A stretch of DNA of 64,000 nt. It comes from Galbibacter kalidii. Its GTDB lineage: Bacteria > Bacteroidota > Bacteroidia > Flavobacteriales > Flavobacteriaceae. The notes beneath the pieces were generated by a model. That model had not been told where the DNA came from and did no database searches. It was given only the letters and a program-made list of their open reading frames with translations. Below, in pieces: positions 20,051 through 28,986 of this stretch. Made by a program: the position numbers and the translations under genes. The stretch covers positions 169,959 through 233,958 of the forward strand of contig NZ_JAPFGA010000005.1 of the NCBI RefSeq assembly GCF_026241135.1, written 5' to 3'. Positions within the stretch are counted from its first letter, which is position 1, and the number at the start of each line of letters is the position of its first letter.

Positions 20051-20146
20051 GTTTCTTATACTGCTTTATCGGATATAATGATGTGGATCGGCTGTATTTA
20101 GAAGTCAACACCCTATTTTATGAATTAAAAAAAACAGGTTTTTGAA

Positions 20147-20178
20147 AAAAAAGCAGTACTCACGAGTACTGCTTTTTT
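20147..20178. terminator. Bidirectional Rho-independent terminator between lytS and susC
   Basis: A perfect 14-bp inverted repeat, AAAAAAGCAGTACT / AGTACTGCTTTTTT, with a CACG loop. It has A-runs on one side and T-runs on the other, so it can work in both directions. On the minus strand it follows the LytS gene and separates that long operon from the susC promoter. Confidence 0.82.
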
Positions 20179-20383
20179 GGCTAATCTCAAATAATTGTCA
20201 TAATGAGATCAAAGTTTAGTGGAACCTTGAACAACTATTTGTTAACCCAAATGTAAAACGGAAACATACTTGTTTGTGGTAAAATGATGCCAACCAAACT
20301 AAATTTGATGTGAATGGCTTTTTTTTGATATAAAGTGAAAAAGATTATTTTTAAAGCGAAGACCATTTTCACTTTTCGAACCT

Positions 20384-21457
20384 TCAGGTTTTGCTGGGAA
20401 TGACGATTTCCGTTTTCACGCCGCCGTCAACATTTTTTATTTCCAACGAAAAATCTTCTTTATAATAGGCCTGCAAGCGGTTGTGAACATTGCTGAGTCC
20501 AAAGCCGGAAAACCCCTTTAAACCGGTATTGGGCATCTTTTTTCCATCGTTTTCAACTACAATATGGGTTTTGTCCACCTTGTTGAATATGCTTAATTTT
20601 ATTTTCAACAGGCTGTGCTTTAACGAATAGCCGTGCTTGATGGAATTTTCAATTAAAGGTTGTACGAGCATCCCGGGGATTTTTACCTGATGGGTATCGG
20701 GATCTATTTGTGTTTCTATCTTTAAATCGTCGCGGAAGCGTTTTAAGATTAGCGCCATATAATCTTCCAAAATGGTCATTTCCTTTTCTACAGTAATCAT
20801 TTCAAAATTGCGCATTTCAAGTACTTTTCTTAAAAAACTACTCAAATCAGCCACCATGTTTTGGGCCCCTACTTGGTTTTGGGTTATCAAGCTGGATATG
20901 CTATTGAGCGTATTGAAGAGAAAATGAGGCTCCAATTGTGATTCCAAGACTTTTATTTTGGATTGCAACAAGGTGTTCTCCAAGGCTTCGGCTCGGGCTG
21001 TTTCTTCTTTTATTTTCCTAAGGTGGAAATAATTATAGGTAATTAGGGCGATGCTGGTATAAATTAAAATATTCAAATGAATGTTAAGCACAAAATAATA
21101 CATAACACTTTCTAAGGCATATGGTTCGTTAGTTGGTATTACTAAAGGGGCAATAACCCCGGCCAAAAACGAGAGTGTTAGAGCCAACAACAGGTGTATA
21201 GAAAAAATATACCGCCATTTAACTTCTTTTTCCAACAACCATTTTGTAAGCATCATAACAATGAGCATAAAACTTATCACAAATATCCAATCTATGGTAT
21301 ATACCGTGAACATTTCTCCAAAGGGAGGCATCTCACGCCCAGCGGATTTGAACATATAAAGGTGTCTGAGCACCATCAAAATACTGATGCCGAGATAGAA
21401 TAGTGCTATTTTTTTAAACAACCCGGGTTCAAAATATTTATTGAATAGTCTCTTCAT
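20384..21457 (-). CDS. LytS/YehU-type sensor histidine kinase
   Basis: A 357-residue membrane kinase. The first ~145 residues hold four hydrophobic helices (for example LFKKIALFYLGISILMVL and YFVLNIHLNILIYTSIALITYN), then a short coiled coil leads to the His_kinase domain. The phospho-acceptor is His178 in LESQLEPHFLFNTLNSIS, the diagnostic LytS-family motif. The ATPase N-box is LIENSIKHGY and the G-box is GFGLSNVHNRL. Its stop overlaps the response-regulator gene by 4 bp, so the two form one translationally coupled pair. The signal sensed is unknown, since there is no recognisable extracellular sensor domain. Confidence 0.94.
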   Translation of the reverse strand: MKRLFNKYFEPGLFKKIALFYLGISILMVLRHLYMFKSAGREMPPFGEMFTVYTIDWIFVISFMLIVMMLTKWLLEKEVKWRYIFSIHLLLALTLSFLAGVIAPLVIPTNEPYALESVMYYFVLNIHLNILIYTSIALITYNYFHLRKIKEETARAEALENTLLQSKIKVLESQLEPHFLFNTLNSISSLITQNQVGAQNMVADLSSFLRKVLEMRNFEMITVEKEMTILEDYMALILKRFRDDLKIETQIDPDTHQVKIPGMLVQPLIENSIKHGYSLKHSLLKIKLSIFNKVDKTHIVVENDGKKMPNTGLKGFSGFGLSNVHNRLQAYYKEDFSLEIKNVDGGVKTEIVIPSKT

Positions 21458-22212
21458 TCTTTTGCTCCTATTTTTTTTAAAAAGTCTGTTTTGTGCGATT
21501 TGCTTATCCTGAACACTTTGTTGTCTTTCATGCGGATGTCGGTTTCGTTAAAGCCCGAGTGTAAGAGTTCAGAAGCGAAATTTATATTGATAATGGTCGA
21601 ACGGTGTATCCTATGGAATATGCTTGTATCCAAGTTTTTAATCAGGTTTTTTAAGGATTCGCGTATCACGTACTTTTTTTCATCATCGGTATAGATTTCA
21701 GCATAGTAACTTGAGGACAGTATGTACTTTATTTTTAATACATCAACAAACAGGGTTTTGTTGTTTTGGGTAATCAACAGTTTGTCGTTGCCTTTGGGCT
21801 TTTTTTCCAAAAGTGCCATGACGTCGTTCAGTTTTTGTTCGTAATTGTTGCTGAGTTTGGTTTTAAGGATGTCGAGGCATTCAAAAAAACGTTCGTTTTT
21901 AAAGGGTTTTAAAATGTAGTCTATGGCGTGGAGGTTAAAGGCCTGTACGGCGTACTCGTCGTATGCGGTAATAAAAACGATTATGGGCAAGGACTTAACG
22001 GTAAGGTGGTTTAGGGCCTCAATACCGTTCATGTCCTTTAAATGGATGTCCAAAAAAACGACCTGTGGTTGGGTGCTGTTAATGCACTTTATGGCTTCCT
22101 GCCCGCTTTTGCATTGCTCTACAAGTTCAAAATCGGGGTTGCCTTTTAACAAATCGGCAATGCGTTTTCGTGCCAGTTCTTCGTCGTCAACAAGTATGGT
22201 TTTGTATTTCAT
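21454..22212 (-). CDS. LytTR-family response regulator
   Basis: A 252-residue regulator with an N-terminal receiver (acidic pair in TILVDDEE, phospho-acceptor Asp55 in VVFLDIHLKDM, conserved Lys in DYILKPF) and a C-terminal LytTR DNA-binding domain from about residue 150 (IKYILSSSYYAEIYTDDEKK; FHRIHRSTIININFASELLHS). It is the partner of the LytS kinase immediately downstream. The two come last in a long minus-strand cluster of exported proteins, which may be their targets or may include their signal-generating partners. Confidence 0.95.
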   Translation of the reverse strand: MKYKTILVDDEELARKRIADLLKGNPDFELVEQCKSGQEAIKCINSTQPQVVFLDIHLKDMNGIEALNHLTVKSLPIIVFITAYDEYAVQAFNLHAIDYILKPFKNERFFECLDILKTKLSNNYEQKLNDVMALLEKKPKGNDKLLITQNNKTLFVDVLKIKYILSSSYYAEIYTDDEKKYVIRESLKNLIKNLDTSIFHRIHRSTIININFASELLHSGFNETDIRMKDNKVFRISKSHKTDFLKKIGAKE

Positions 22213-22232
22213 CGTTGTGTGTTGTATAGACG

Positions 22233-23159
22233 TTACAATGTAATGAATTTGTAATAAATCTTGCTCAATCCGTTTTCACCTGTGGCGATGTATTGCTGAA
22301 GTTCAGCCAAAGATTTTACTTTTTTGCCTTTAAGACTATTTCGCTTGCTTGTAAAGTACAACACCTTGTTCTGTTCGTCATAAAACGGGCAATATTCCAT
22401 GTATTTTGTGTTTATTTGGTCGCCCAGATTAACGGCTTTTTGCCATTGTCCGGTTTTGTCTTTTTTGGCCATAAACAAATCACCACTGCCTTGTGCTCCT
22501 TTTGCATTGTACTTAGAATAGAGCAAAAACGATTCATCCTTTGAAATAAAGGCATTGAACTCATAACCCTGGCTGTTGATATGCTCACTTAGCAGAACGG
22601 GCGGTAAATATGTGCCATTTTGCCATTTACAAACATAAATATCGTCTTTGCCCATACCGTCGGGGGCTACTTTGGTGAGGTATAAATTGTTGTGTTCTGA
22701 AATGGTGGGGTAAAACTCGTCGCTTTCAGTATTTATAGGTGCACCCATGTTGACGGGCTTGGACCACGCTGCGGTTTTGTTTTCTCGGGTAACATACCAA
22801 ATGTCAAAGTCTTTCTTTTTGTTTTTAGCTTCGTTAAGCGGACGGTCAGAAACAAAGTAAAGCGTGTTTTGATTGGGATGAAGAAAAGGCTCCATGTACA
22901 TAAATTGATCAGAAAAAGGCATTAGTTGGGGTTCTGTCCAGGTTCCATTTTCTTTTTTTATATAGGCGATTTGCGAAACATTCTGCATGGGACTTTGTAC
23001 GGAAAAATAGGCTTCGGTTTTATCTTGCGACATACAAAAGTCGCGTATGTTTATGTACGGTTCGAGACCGGTGTCGAACTGTTTTACTTGGGCTTTGTTT
23101 TGTCCAAAGGCAAAGGCTTGTAAAAAGCAAAGTGCGATTGTTGTAAAAGTGTTTTTCAT
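22233..23159 (-). CDS. Exported PD40/WD40-like beta-propeller protein
   Basis: A 308-residue protein from the ATG at 23159 (MKNTFTTIALCFLQAFAFGQ), chosen because it gives a clean signal peptide and removes the overlap with the preceding gene. It contains PD40-type repeats: AYFSVQSPMQNVSQIAYIKK, NTLYFVSDRPLNEAKNKKKD with FDIWYV, DEFYPTISEHNNLYLTKV with DDIYVC, and YCPFYDEQNKVLYFTSKR. Such propellers occur in Bacteroidota as periplasmic sensors or OmpA-linked scaffolds. It lies directly before the LytTR/LytS genes in the same operon, so a role in presenting a signal to that pair is possible but unproven. Confidence 0.82.
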   Translation of the reverse strand: MKNTFTTIALCFLQAFAFGQNKAQVKQFDTGLEPYINIRDFCMSQDKTEAYFSVQSPMQNVSQIAYIKKENGTWTEPQLMPFSDQFMYMEPFLHPNQNTLYFVSDRPLNEAKNKKKDFDIWYVTRENKTAAWSKPVNMGAPINTESDEFYPTISEHNNLYLTKVAPDGMGKDDIYVCKWQNGTYLPPVLLSEHINSQGYEFNAFISKDESFLLYSKYNAKGAQGSGDLFMAKKDKTGQWQKAVNLGDQINTKYMEYCPFYDEQNKVLYFTSKRNSLKGKKVKSLAELQQYIATGENGLSKIYYKFITL

Positions 23160-23170
23160 GATATTAGTTA

Positions 23171-23680
23171 TTACCAATTACCGGCATATTGTAGGTCTTC
23201 GCTGGTTAGGTACTTTAGATATTGATATTTGAGCCGGTTGATTTGCCTGATGTGAAAATAATCGTGCGCCAGCCAGTTGCACAAAAACATTTGGGCGGTC
23301 ATATCGCCAAATTTTGAATGCTCGTAGGCGTTTTGCCAATTGACGTTTTTAAGGCTGTTCAGCCATTGCACGGATTGCTCCCGTTCATTTAAAAAACAGT
23401 TTAATTTTTGATTATAATCTTGTCCAATATAGTTCCTTAGTGTTACCCAACCCTGAGGGTTTATAGAGGGCAAAGGCGCAGTGGGTATTTCAAGCACATG
23501 CTTGGTTCTTGCCCTAAAATCTTCACGTTCTTCATCGTACAAATGGCATACTACTTCAAGTAGGCACCATTTTTCGGGGGTTGGTTTCCACAAAGCCATA
23601 TCCTCGTCCACTACCGACAATAGGTCTTTAAAAACCGCCTTGTTTTTAGACAGTTGATTTATAATAGCTATGTAGTTCAT
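23171..23680 (-). CDS. DinB-family protein
   Basis: A 169-residue four-helix-bundle protein of the DinB superfamily. The metal-site histidines fit HLYDEERE (helix 2) and HDYFHIRQINRLKYQYL (helix 4), the latter matching the family's HxxxHxxQI signature. WKPTPEKWCLLEVVCHLYDEE is also characteristic (consensus P..WS..E...H). There is no signal peptide, so unlike its neighbours it is cytoplasmic. Some members are thiol-dependent enzymes or stress proteins, but no reaction is predictable here. Confidence 0.86.
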   Translation of the reverse strand: MNYIAIINQLSKNKAVFKDLLSVVDEDMALWKPTPEKWCLLEVVCHLYDEEREDFRARTKHVLEIPTAPLPSINPQGWVTLRNYIGQDYNQKLNCFLNEREQSVQWLNSLKNVNWQNAYEHSKFGDMTAQMFLCNWLAHDYFHIRQINRLKYQYLKYLTSEDLQYAGNW

Positions 23681-23777
23681 TACATTTTTGTTTTAAATGA
23701 TTTATTATTGATTGATGATGTTTCACAATTACTGTTGATGGTTGTGTTTTTTTGAAAATACTTTACTGTTAGGTGAA

Positions 23778-24722
23778 CTATTCGATACTTTCCATAAAGG
23801 CATCAATTTCTTTAAAATATTGTTCAGGTTGATCTAACCAGCCGTAATGGCCACACGCATCGAGCAAAACCAAATTGGAATTTGGGAAAACATTATGGTT
23901 TTTTTTTGCCGTGCGTTCCTGTAAAATATCCTGTTTGCCCTGCATAATAAGGACGGGCTTTTCGAATGTTGAAAGCTCTTCAGACACATCATATCCAATC
24001 CTTCGTAAGTCATTCCAGATCAAGCCGTTGATTGTGGGGTTGCTCTGGGTCATGCGCTCTGCAATTTCTGGTATGTGCTTATCGTTGTACACATAGGCCG
24101 AGGCAAAAAATTCCCTTCGCTTTTTATCAGCATAGGTTGATGTATCTCCATTATTGATTTTGCTGATCCAGTAGTTAAGCGAGTCGCTTTCTGTGGGTGA
24201 AAGCTGTTGACTTATGTCGAAATAATCCAATAGTTCCAAATCCACCCCGCCAGAGGATGAAGCGATTATGCCAGATACACAATCGGGATGTTTTGACGTG
24301 TAATAATTAGCCATAATACCACCAAACGAATGGCCAAGGATTGTCCATTTTGAAAGGTTCAAATGTTTTCGCAGGGCCTCCATATCTTCCACCATGAAAT
24401 CCATGGTCATATTGGTACTGTCTATGTCTGTCATTTTCGATTTTCCCGTACCGCGTTGGTCGTACAAAATCACCTGATAGCGCTGAGCCAGTTGCTTGGC
24501 CAGCTTTGTGAATCCCTTACTGCTAAAACCCGGTCCACCGTTGATGACCAAGAGCGGTTGGTCTGAGCCAAAAATTCGGTAATGGATATTGACACCTTTT
24601 GAAGGTGCAAAACCGGAATTTGAAACAGTTCTGAAATTTTCATTACTTTCCTGTGAAAAACTGTAGTTTCCAATGAGCAGGAAAAAAATTAGCGTAGATA
24701 TAATTTGAACTTGTCGTTTCAT
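23778..24722 (-). CDS. Exported alpha/beta hydrolase, S33 prolyl-aminopeptidase type
   Basis: A 314-residue protein with a signal peptide (IISTLIFFLLIGNYSFSQ). The S33 signatures are complete: GGPGFSSKG at residues 62-70, LYDQRGTGKS near 87-95, nucleophile Ser132 in GHSFGG, acid in VLIMQGKQD and the catalytic His in CGHYGWLDQPE. The family removes N-terminal proline or hydrolyses small esters and amides. Export to the periplasm suits a peptide- or ester-scavenging role. Its first residues (MKRQVQI) resemble the leaders of the two upstream genes. Confidence 0.9.
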   Translation of the reverse strand: MKRQVQIISTLIFFLLIGNYSFSQESNENFRTVSNSGFAPSKGVNIHYRIFGSDQPLLVINGGPGFSSKGFTKLAKQLAQRYQVILYDQRGTGKSKMTDIDSTNMTMDFMVEDMEALRKHLNLSKWTILGHSFGGIMANYYTSKHPDCVSGIIASSSGGVDLELLDYFDISQQLSPTESDSLNYWISKINNGDTSTYADKKRREFFASAYVYNDKHIPEIAERMTQSNPTINGLIWNDLRRIGYDVSEELSTFEKPVLIMQGKQDILQERTAKKNHNVFPNSNLVLLDACGHYGWLDQPEQYFKEIDAFMESIE

Positions 24723-24730
24723 GATTTTAT

Positions 24731-25315
24731 TTAATCTCTTACAGTTCCTCTTAATAAACTTACTTTTGAATTAAACGGATTTCCCGACGACCTCCTGAAC
24801 GAAGCTATCTGTCCGCAATGCCAGATACAATCAGCTATGGGACCGTTGATATAATTCCAAAACGGAAAAGTTTCGCCATTGCGCAATTCAATGGTGTAGG
24901 TTTCCAGGTCTTCTACATCACTTTTTCGCAATATTTCACTTGCTGTTTTTAAATTGTTGAGTACAATAGCTCTTTTTTCGTCAAACGACAGACCTTCTTT
25001 TGGGCGTTCCTCAGTTTGTTTGATTGAGTTTACGAGCATGGTAGTCATAAACAGGATGTGGTCTATGGTTTCCGTTACATTGCGGGTCTCTTTGCTTTGA
25101 CTGTAAACCAAATCTTCTTTACGTAATCCCTCAGTCGCCCAGTAAAACCGGAAGCCCAGGCCGTCCACCATTCGCGAAGCCATACTGCCTGCGGTATAGG
25201 TGTCGGGATGATTGGGTAATTCCCGATAGGGTAAATTTTTCTGAGCATATACAGATGTACCGACCCCGGTTATTGTAATCATTATTGCAATAAAAATTTG
25301 AATTTGTTGTTTCAT
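24731..25315 (-). CDS. Exported DinB-like protein
   Basis: A 194-residue protein from the ATG at 25315 (MKQQIQIFIAIM), with a signal peptide cleaved near VYAQ. The mature part is helical with DinB-superfamily features: ETRNVTETIDHILFMTTMLV carries the helix-2 His, and the C-terminal GPIADCIWHCGQIASFRRSSGNP is typical of the exported sub-family. It is the second DinB-like protein in this cluster, which is notable because the other one is cytoplasmic. Function unknown. Its leader is nearly identical at the DNA level to that of the gene just upstream. Confidence 0.82.
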   Translation of the reverse strand: MKQQIQIFIAIMITITGVGTSVYAQKNLPYRELPNHPDTYTAGSMASRMVDGLGFRFYWATEGLRKEDLVYSQSKETRNVTETIDHILFMTTMLVNSIKQTEERPKEGLSFDEKRAIVLNNLKTASEILRKSDVEDLETYTIELRNGETFPFWNYINGPIADCIWHCGQIASFRRSSGNPFNSKVSLLRGTVRD

Positions 25316-25328
25316 GGTTTTGTACATT

Positions 25329-25904
25329 CTATTTTTGTTTAGAGTACTTCATTTCCCAGAATTTTAACCAGCTTTGTCCTCCGTCCAAAGAAGTTTCTAA
25401 AAACCATAGAAAATGGTTGTCATCAATTTTCTCGAAAGTTGTTTTATCAATCAGTAATTTGCCTTTTCGCATTTGAGGTGAATAGAACACCAGCTTATTT
25501 TCTTCCCGGTGACCCTCTGAGGTAATTAAATTACCATGAGCTGAATCAACCATTGCAAGCTCCCATTTTTCCTCCCGATTGTCAAAAGAAAGAATTTGAA
25601 TCCACTCCAGCTCTTTTCCGTCAATAGTGCCAGACCATTCTTCCTGAAAGACGCATCCGCCAATAATGGGTGTCCAAATTGATTTTCCAACGGATTCTTC
25701 CCATTGGTTGCCTGTAAAATCTACTCTTTGTTTAGATTCCACAAACCAATTTCCTTCCAGATACCCAAGTGTTTTATGCTCTGCCTGCAAACAGGGCGGA
25801 TTATCGCCTTGTAAGTCGACCGTTTCCTGTGCTTGTACAGATGCACAGAACGCAGTTATTGTGAAAATCATTGTTGCAATAAAAATTTGAATTTGTTGTT
25901 TCAT
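25329..25904 (-). CDS. Exported DUF1579-like protein
   Basis: A 191-residue protein with a signal peptide (MKQQIQIFIATMIF, cleaved near VQAQ). The mature domain resembles DUF1579, a lipocalin-like barrel: HKTLGYLEGNWFVESKQRVD, then GGCVFQEEWSGTIDGKELEW, LSFDNREEKWELAMVD and DNHFLWFLETSLDGGQSWLK. Family members are probably small-molecule binding proteins with no known enzyme activity. It sits 13 bp upstream of the DinB-like gene with which it shares its leader sequence. Confidence 0.8.
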   Translation of the reverse strand: MKQQIQIFIATMIFTITAFCASVQAQETVDLQGDNPPCLQAEHKTLGYLEGNWFVESKQRVDFTGNQWEESVGKSIWTPIIGGCVFQEEWSGTIDGKELEWIQILSFDNREEKWELAMVDSAHGNLITSEGHREENKLVFYSPQMRKGKLLIDKTTFEKIDDNHFLWFLETSLDGGQSWLKFWEMKYSKQK

Positions 25905-25975
25905 GGTTGTTGTTTTTATGAACCATTAAGATATTAAGAGCTATCTTAACTATTCTTAATTCCTTAATGTTTTTA

Positions 25976-26602
25976 CTATTTATACCCGGGAATATTTTTA
26001 CCTAAAATAATATCTTTTGTTCCTACCATCAGGTCGCCTTCTTTTTTTAAGTCGAGCAAGCGGGGCGTGCCACCACGAGGCGCTTCAGGATTGGTTTCGT
26101 TTTCCGTTAGTAACGGGTCACCCGTAAACACGATACTGTCGAGCCAGTAATATTTACCATTGGACTCTAAAATGGTGTAATGGATATGGGCCGCTTCTCT
26201 GCCGCTGGGATAGGCTGCGGGTTGCAGTGTGTAATAGGCATAATGCCCGTTTTTATCTGTTTTAACCCAGCCGCGGATATAGCCGTGCCGTTTTTCCCAG
26301 CCTTTTGAATCTGCTTTTGGGGCGTAGATGCCTTCCTGATTGGTGTGGTACACATAAAGTATCACACCTTCTGCCGGTGTTTTACCATCCTGTTGATAGA
26401 CCTTTCCCTGTACTTTTATTTGGATACCGCGATCGTGAAAATCGGGCAAAGTATCTGTGGGTGTCAATGGCCTGTCGCCAAATTCAAGAATAGCTTCGGT
26501 TCCTTCGCCGCCTCCCACCAATTGTGTCTTTTGCTGCCTTTGGGAATTAGCACAGGATGCAAATAAGATACTTAATAGTATGGTTGTGATTAATGGTTTC
26601 AT
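25976..26602 (-). CDS. Intradiol ring-cleavage dioxygenase-like lipoprotein
   Basis: A 208-residue protein with a lipoprotein signal (LLSILFASC). The body is the beta-sandwich catalytic fold of protocatechuate/catechol intradiol dioxygenases. The four Fe(III) ligands of that family can be placed: Tyr93 (EGIYAP), Tyr131 (AAYPSG), His139 and His141 (AAHIHY). Arg135 is near the position of the catalytic arginine, and the GYIRGWVKTDKNGHYAYYTLQPAAYP block is well conserved. The family normally cuts catechols, but this exported short form lacks an N-terminal dimerisation domain and sits with no aromatic-catabolic genes. It may act on a catechol-like compound or a plant phenolic in the periplasm; that is inference. 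Confidence 0.86.
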   Translation of the reverse strand: MKPLITTILLSILFASCANSQRQQKTQLVGGGEGTEAILEFGDRPLTPTDTLPDFHDRGIQIKVQGKVYQQDGKTPAEGVILYVYHTNQEGIYAPKADSKGWEKRHGYIRGWVKTDKNGHYAYYTLQPAAYPSGREAAHIHYTILESNGKYYWLDSIVFTGDPLLTENETNPEAPRGGTPRLLDLKKEGDLMVGTKDIILGKNIPGYK

Positions 26603-26627
26603 GGTATTGTGTTTTTCATTGTTGATG

Positions 26628-27572
26628 TTATTTCTTTTCCATAGATAGATTCATCCAGATCGACCGCCAGATTTTCCAGCTGTTGTCGGGTTGTTTTTTG
26701 TATATCATCGACCCGATTCCTTTTTGCAATCTGCTAAAGCGAATCGTGTCTTTCTCGTATGTCCAGTCAAGCATCGATTTTTGGGTACTTACTGCCAAGG
26801 TATCAAGGATATTCAAACTTAAAATTTCTGTATTATATTCGTTGATGATGGTCTTTGAGCCGTCTTTTGGAAACCAATACTCGCGTATATCAGCATTGCC
26901 TGTTATAGGATTTATCCCATCGGGGTGAAGTCTCGCATTTTTATCCATCAGGGCCATAATTTTTTCTTCATCCATGGTCTTCCAGCCGTTGACAAAGTCT
27001 TTTTGGATTTGTCTTATGGTGGACTCAGCCTGTCCTGATGATTTGTTTTCGGAGGTTTTGGCCTTATACAATCCATCAAAAATAGTTTTCCATGTTTTCC
27101 CCTCATTATCGGATCTATCCATAAGTTGTCGAACTGTATTATTGACTTCATCTGCATAGTAGATCATACGCAATAGAAATGGATCCCCTTCTTTGGTATG
27201 ATGTCGGGCTATGAGTTGCATGTCACCTTCGGTATAATCATCCGGTTCTACATAGTGCGATACCTGGCCCACCGTAACCCAATCCTGTTTCCATTTTTTA
27301 GCTGCGGGATCATAATAGCTGATGGAGTTTCCCCCTGCTCGATTGAGGGGGCGGTAATTTTCTATTATTCCACAGTTACCACTAGTATGGGAAATGGTAC
27401 TTTCCGCTATTTTTTCATCGTTTAGATAGACATCCCATTCCCCCACCCAAAAATCGAAGGCTCGGTATTCCGGGAGCGAGTCACATGTGGACTGACCGGT
27501 TAAATGGTTGGACGATAAAATACCCAATATTAAAATGAGGGTAGGAAGAGATTTTATATATATGATTTTCAT
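26628..27572 (-). CDS. Exported protein with DUF1579-like and SnoaL/NTF2-like domains
   Basis: A 314-residue protein with a signal peptide (LPTLILILGILSSNHLTGQ). Residues about 35-170 resemble a DUF1579-like lipocalin barrel (YRAFDFWVGEWDVYLNDEKI; SYYDPAAKKWKQDWVTVGQV; WKTIFDGLYK). Residues about 185-310 form an NTF2/SnoaL-like domain (IRQIQKDFVNGWKTMDEEKI; ARLHPDGINPITGNADIREY; WKIWRSIWMN). Both are small-molecule pocket folds. The C-terminal domain type also occurs at the end of the neighbouring propeller protein. Function unknown. Confidence 0.78.
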   Translation of the reverse strand: MKIIYIKSLPTLILILGILSSNHLTGQSTCDSLPEYRAFDFWVGEWDVYLNDEKIAESTISHTSGNCGIIENYRPLNRAGGNSISYYDPAAKKWKQDWVTVGQVSHYVEPDDYTEGDMQLIARHHTKEGDPFLLRMIYYADEVNNTVRQLMDRSDNEGKTWKTIFDGLYKAKTSENKSSGQAESTIRQIQKDFVNGWKTMDEEKIMALMDKNARLHPDGINPITGNADIREYWFPKDGSKTIINEYNTEILSLNILDTLAVSTQKSMLDWTYEKDTIRFSRLQKGIGSMIYKKQPDNSWKIWRSIWMNLSMEKK

Positions 27573-27581
27573 AATAAAAGT

Positions 27582-28970
27582 TTATTCGTTTGTTAAGGTT
27601 TTTACCGTTACCCGATAAAGCAACCATTTCCCGTTTTTATCTACCCAAACTTCAGAAATCCCGGCTTTTGAAGTTGATTGTTCTCCGTCAGGTCCGGTAT
27701 AGGTTTCGGAGACGATTCTCCGGGTGAAGGCTTCATTATCTTCAATATCAATAGAAATGATTTGTTGGCCCCTGTTAGATACCCGCCAGCCGTCATCAAA
27801 CCAACCGCGAACGCCTTCGACCCACGACTTCTTATTGTCAATGGAATCGCTTCCTATGGTCCATCGGCTGAAATCTTCTGTTAGAAACCCTGCATAAGCA
27901 TCGGCGCCTTTACCATTGGGGGTAGTGGTTTGGGAAAATTTATTAATGGTTTCTATGATTTCTTCCTGTTGTTTTGACCAATTGTTTTGAGTGTCTGGCA
28001 AGGACAGAATTCCCATAACCATTACTACCTTGCCCGGATGTAGCACTATTGGTCTTTTTTTCCAAATAGGTTTATACACATTAATATACAAGGTGTCGCC
28101 TGTTTTGCTTGTGGCAATGCCGTTGGGCTTGTTGAAAGTGGCTGTACTGGCATCGCCGTCAGTGTTTTTAAAAGCGGAATGTTTGCCGGCTATTTTTAAA
28201 ACGGAACCGTCCAGACCCACACGATAGAGTTTGCCCGGACCAATGGTAACCACAAACAGCCAACCATTGGAATAGATTAAATGTCCGTTGCCAATGGTCC
28301 TCGACTCTAGGGTTAATGTAGGCAATTCCGCCAAAACCGATACCGCACCATCGGGTGTTATTTTTAGTATCTTACCATCGCTGAAATTACAGGTGTATAA
28401 ATTTCCTTTATCATCTTGAGTGAGCCCGTTGGGGCACATAAAATGTTCCGATTGGGCAAAGGTTTGATACTTCCCGTCCGGGGAAATTTTACCAATTTCG
28501 TTTTTCCCACAGTTAGCCACGTAGATGTTTCCCGATTTATCTCCTTCAAGGCCAATGGGGGTTTTAATCTTGGTGGTATCGTGAACCCATTTATGAATTA
28601 CTTTCCCATTGGTGTCAACCTTACTCACGGCATTTCCGGCGTTATTGGATTGGTAAAAATTTCCCTTGGAATCAAAACAAGCCCCTGAAGCCCCTTTAAA
28701 ACCTTTAGCAAAAACCGTAAGCTTTTCTGTTTTAGGATTCCATTTGTACACTTTGGTTGGCTTTTCAAATTTTTCGAGATATTTACCAAAATCGCCGATG
28801 TAGATATTGCCGTATTTGTCGGCCGTAACACCACCGCTGGCATTGAGCTCAAACAAGGTTTTTACTTGAATGTTAATCTCGCTTTGAGCCATGACATAAT
28901 ACCCTGAAACCATAAAAGCAATACAGAATAGGGCTAAAGAGCCTTTCGTTAAAAATGTAGATTTATGCAT
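27582..28970 (-). CDS. Exported SMP-30/NHL-type beta-propeller with C-terminal SnoaL-like domain
   Basis: A 462-residue protein with a signal peptide (SLALFCIAFMVSGYYVMAQ). Residues about 35-320 are an SMP-30/gluconolactonase-like six-bladed propeller, with strands such as GGVTADKYGNIYIGDFGKYL, GASGACFDSKGNFYQSNNA, PIGLEGDKSGNIYVANCGKN and CPNGLTQDDKGNLYTCNFSD. Residues about 335-460 form a SnoaL/DUF4440-type domain (AYAGFLTEDFSRWTIGSDSI; GISEVWVDKNGKWLLYRVTV). Enzymes with this propeller hydrolyse lactones with a divalent metal, but activity cannot be assumed from the fold. It is the second gene of the cluster. Confidence 0.83.
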   Translation of the reverse strand: MHKSTFLTKGSLALFCIAFMVSGYYVMAQSEINIQVKTLFELNASGGVTADKYGNIYIGDFGKYLEKFEKPTKVYKWNPKTEKLTVFAKGFKGASGACFDSKGNFYQSNNAGNAVSKVDTNGKVIHKWVHDTTKIKTPIGLEGDKSGNIYVANCGKNEIGKISPDGKYQTFAQSEHFMCPNGLTQDDKGNLYTCNFSDGKILKITPDGAVSVLAELPTLTLESRTIGNGHLIYSNGWLFVVTIGPGKLYRVGLDGSVLKIAGKHSAFKNTDGDASTATFNKPNGIATSKTGDTLYINVYKPIWKKRPIVLHPGKVVMVMGILSLPDTQNNWSKQQEEIIETINKFSQTTTPNGKGADAYAGFLTEDFSRWTIGSDSIDNKKSWVEGVRGWFDDGWRVSNRGQQIISIDIEDNEAFTRRIVSETYTGPDGEQSTSKAGISEVWVDKNGKWLLYRVTVKTLTNE

Positions 28971-28986
28971 GCTTGTGGTTTTTATG

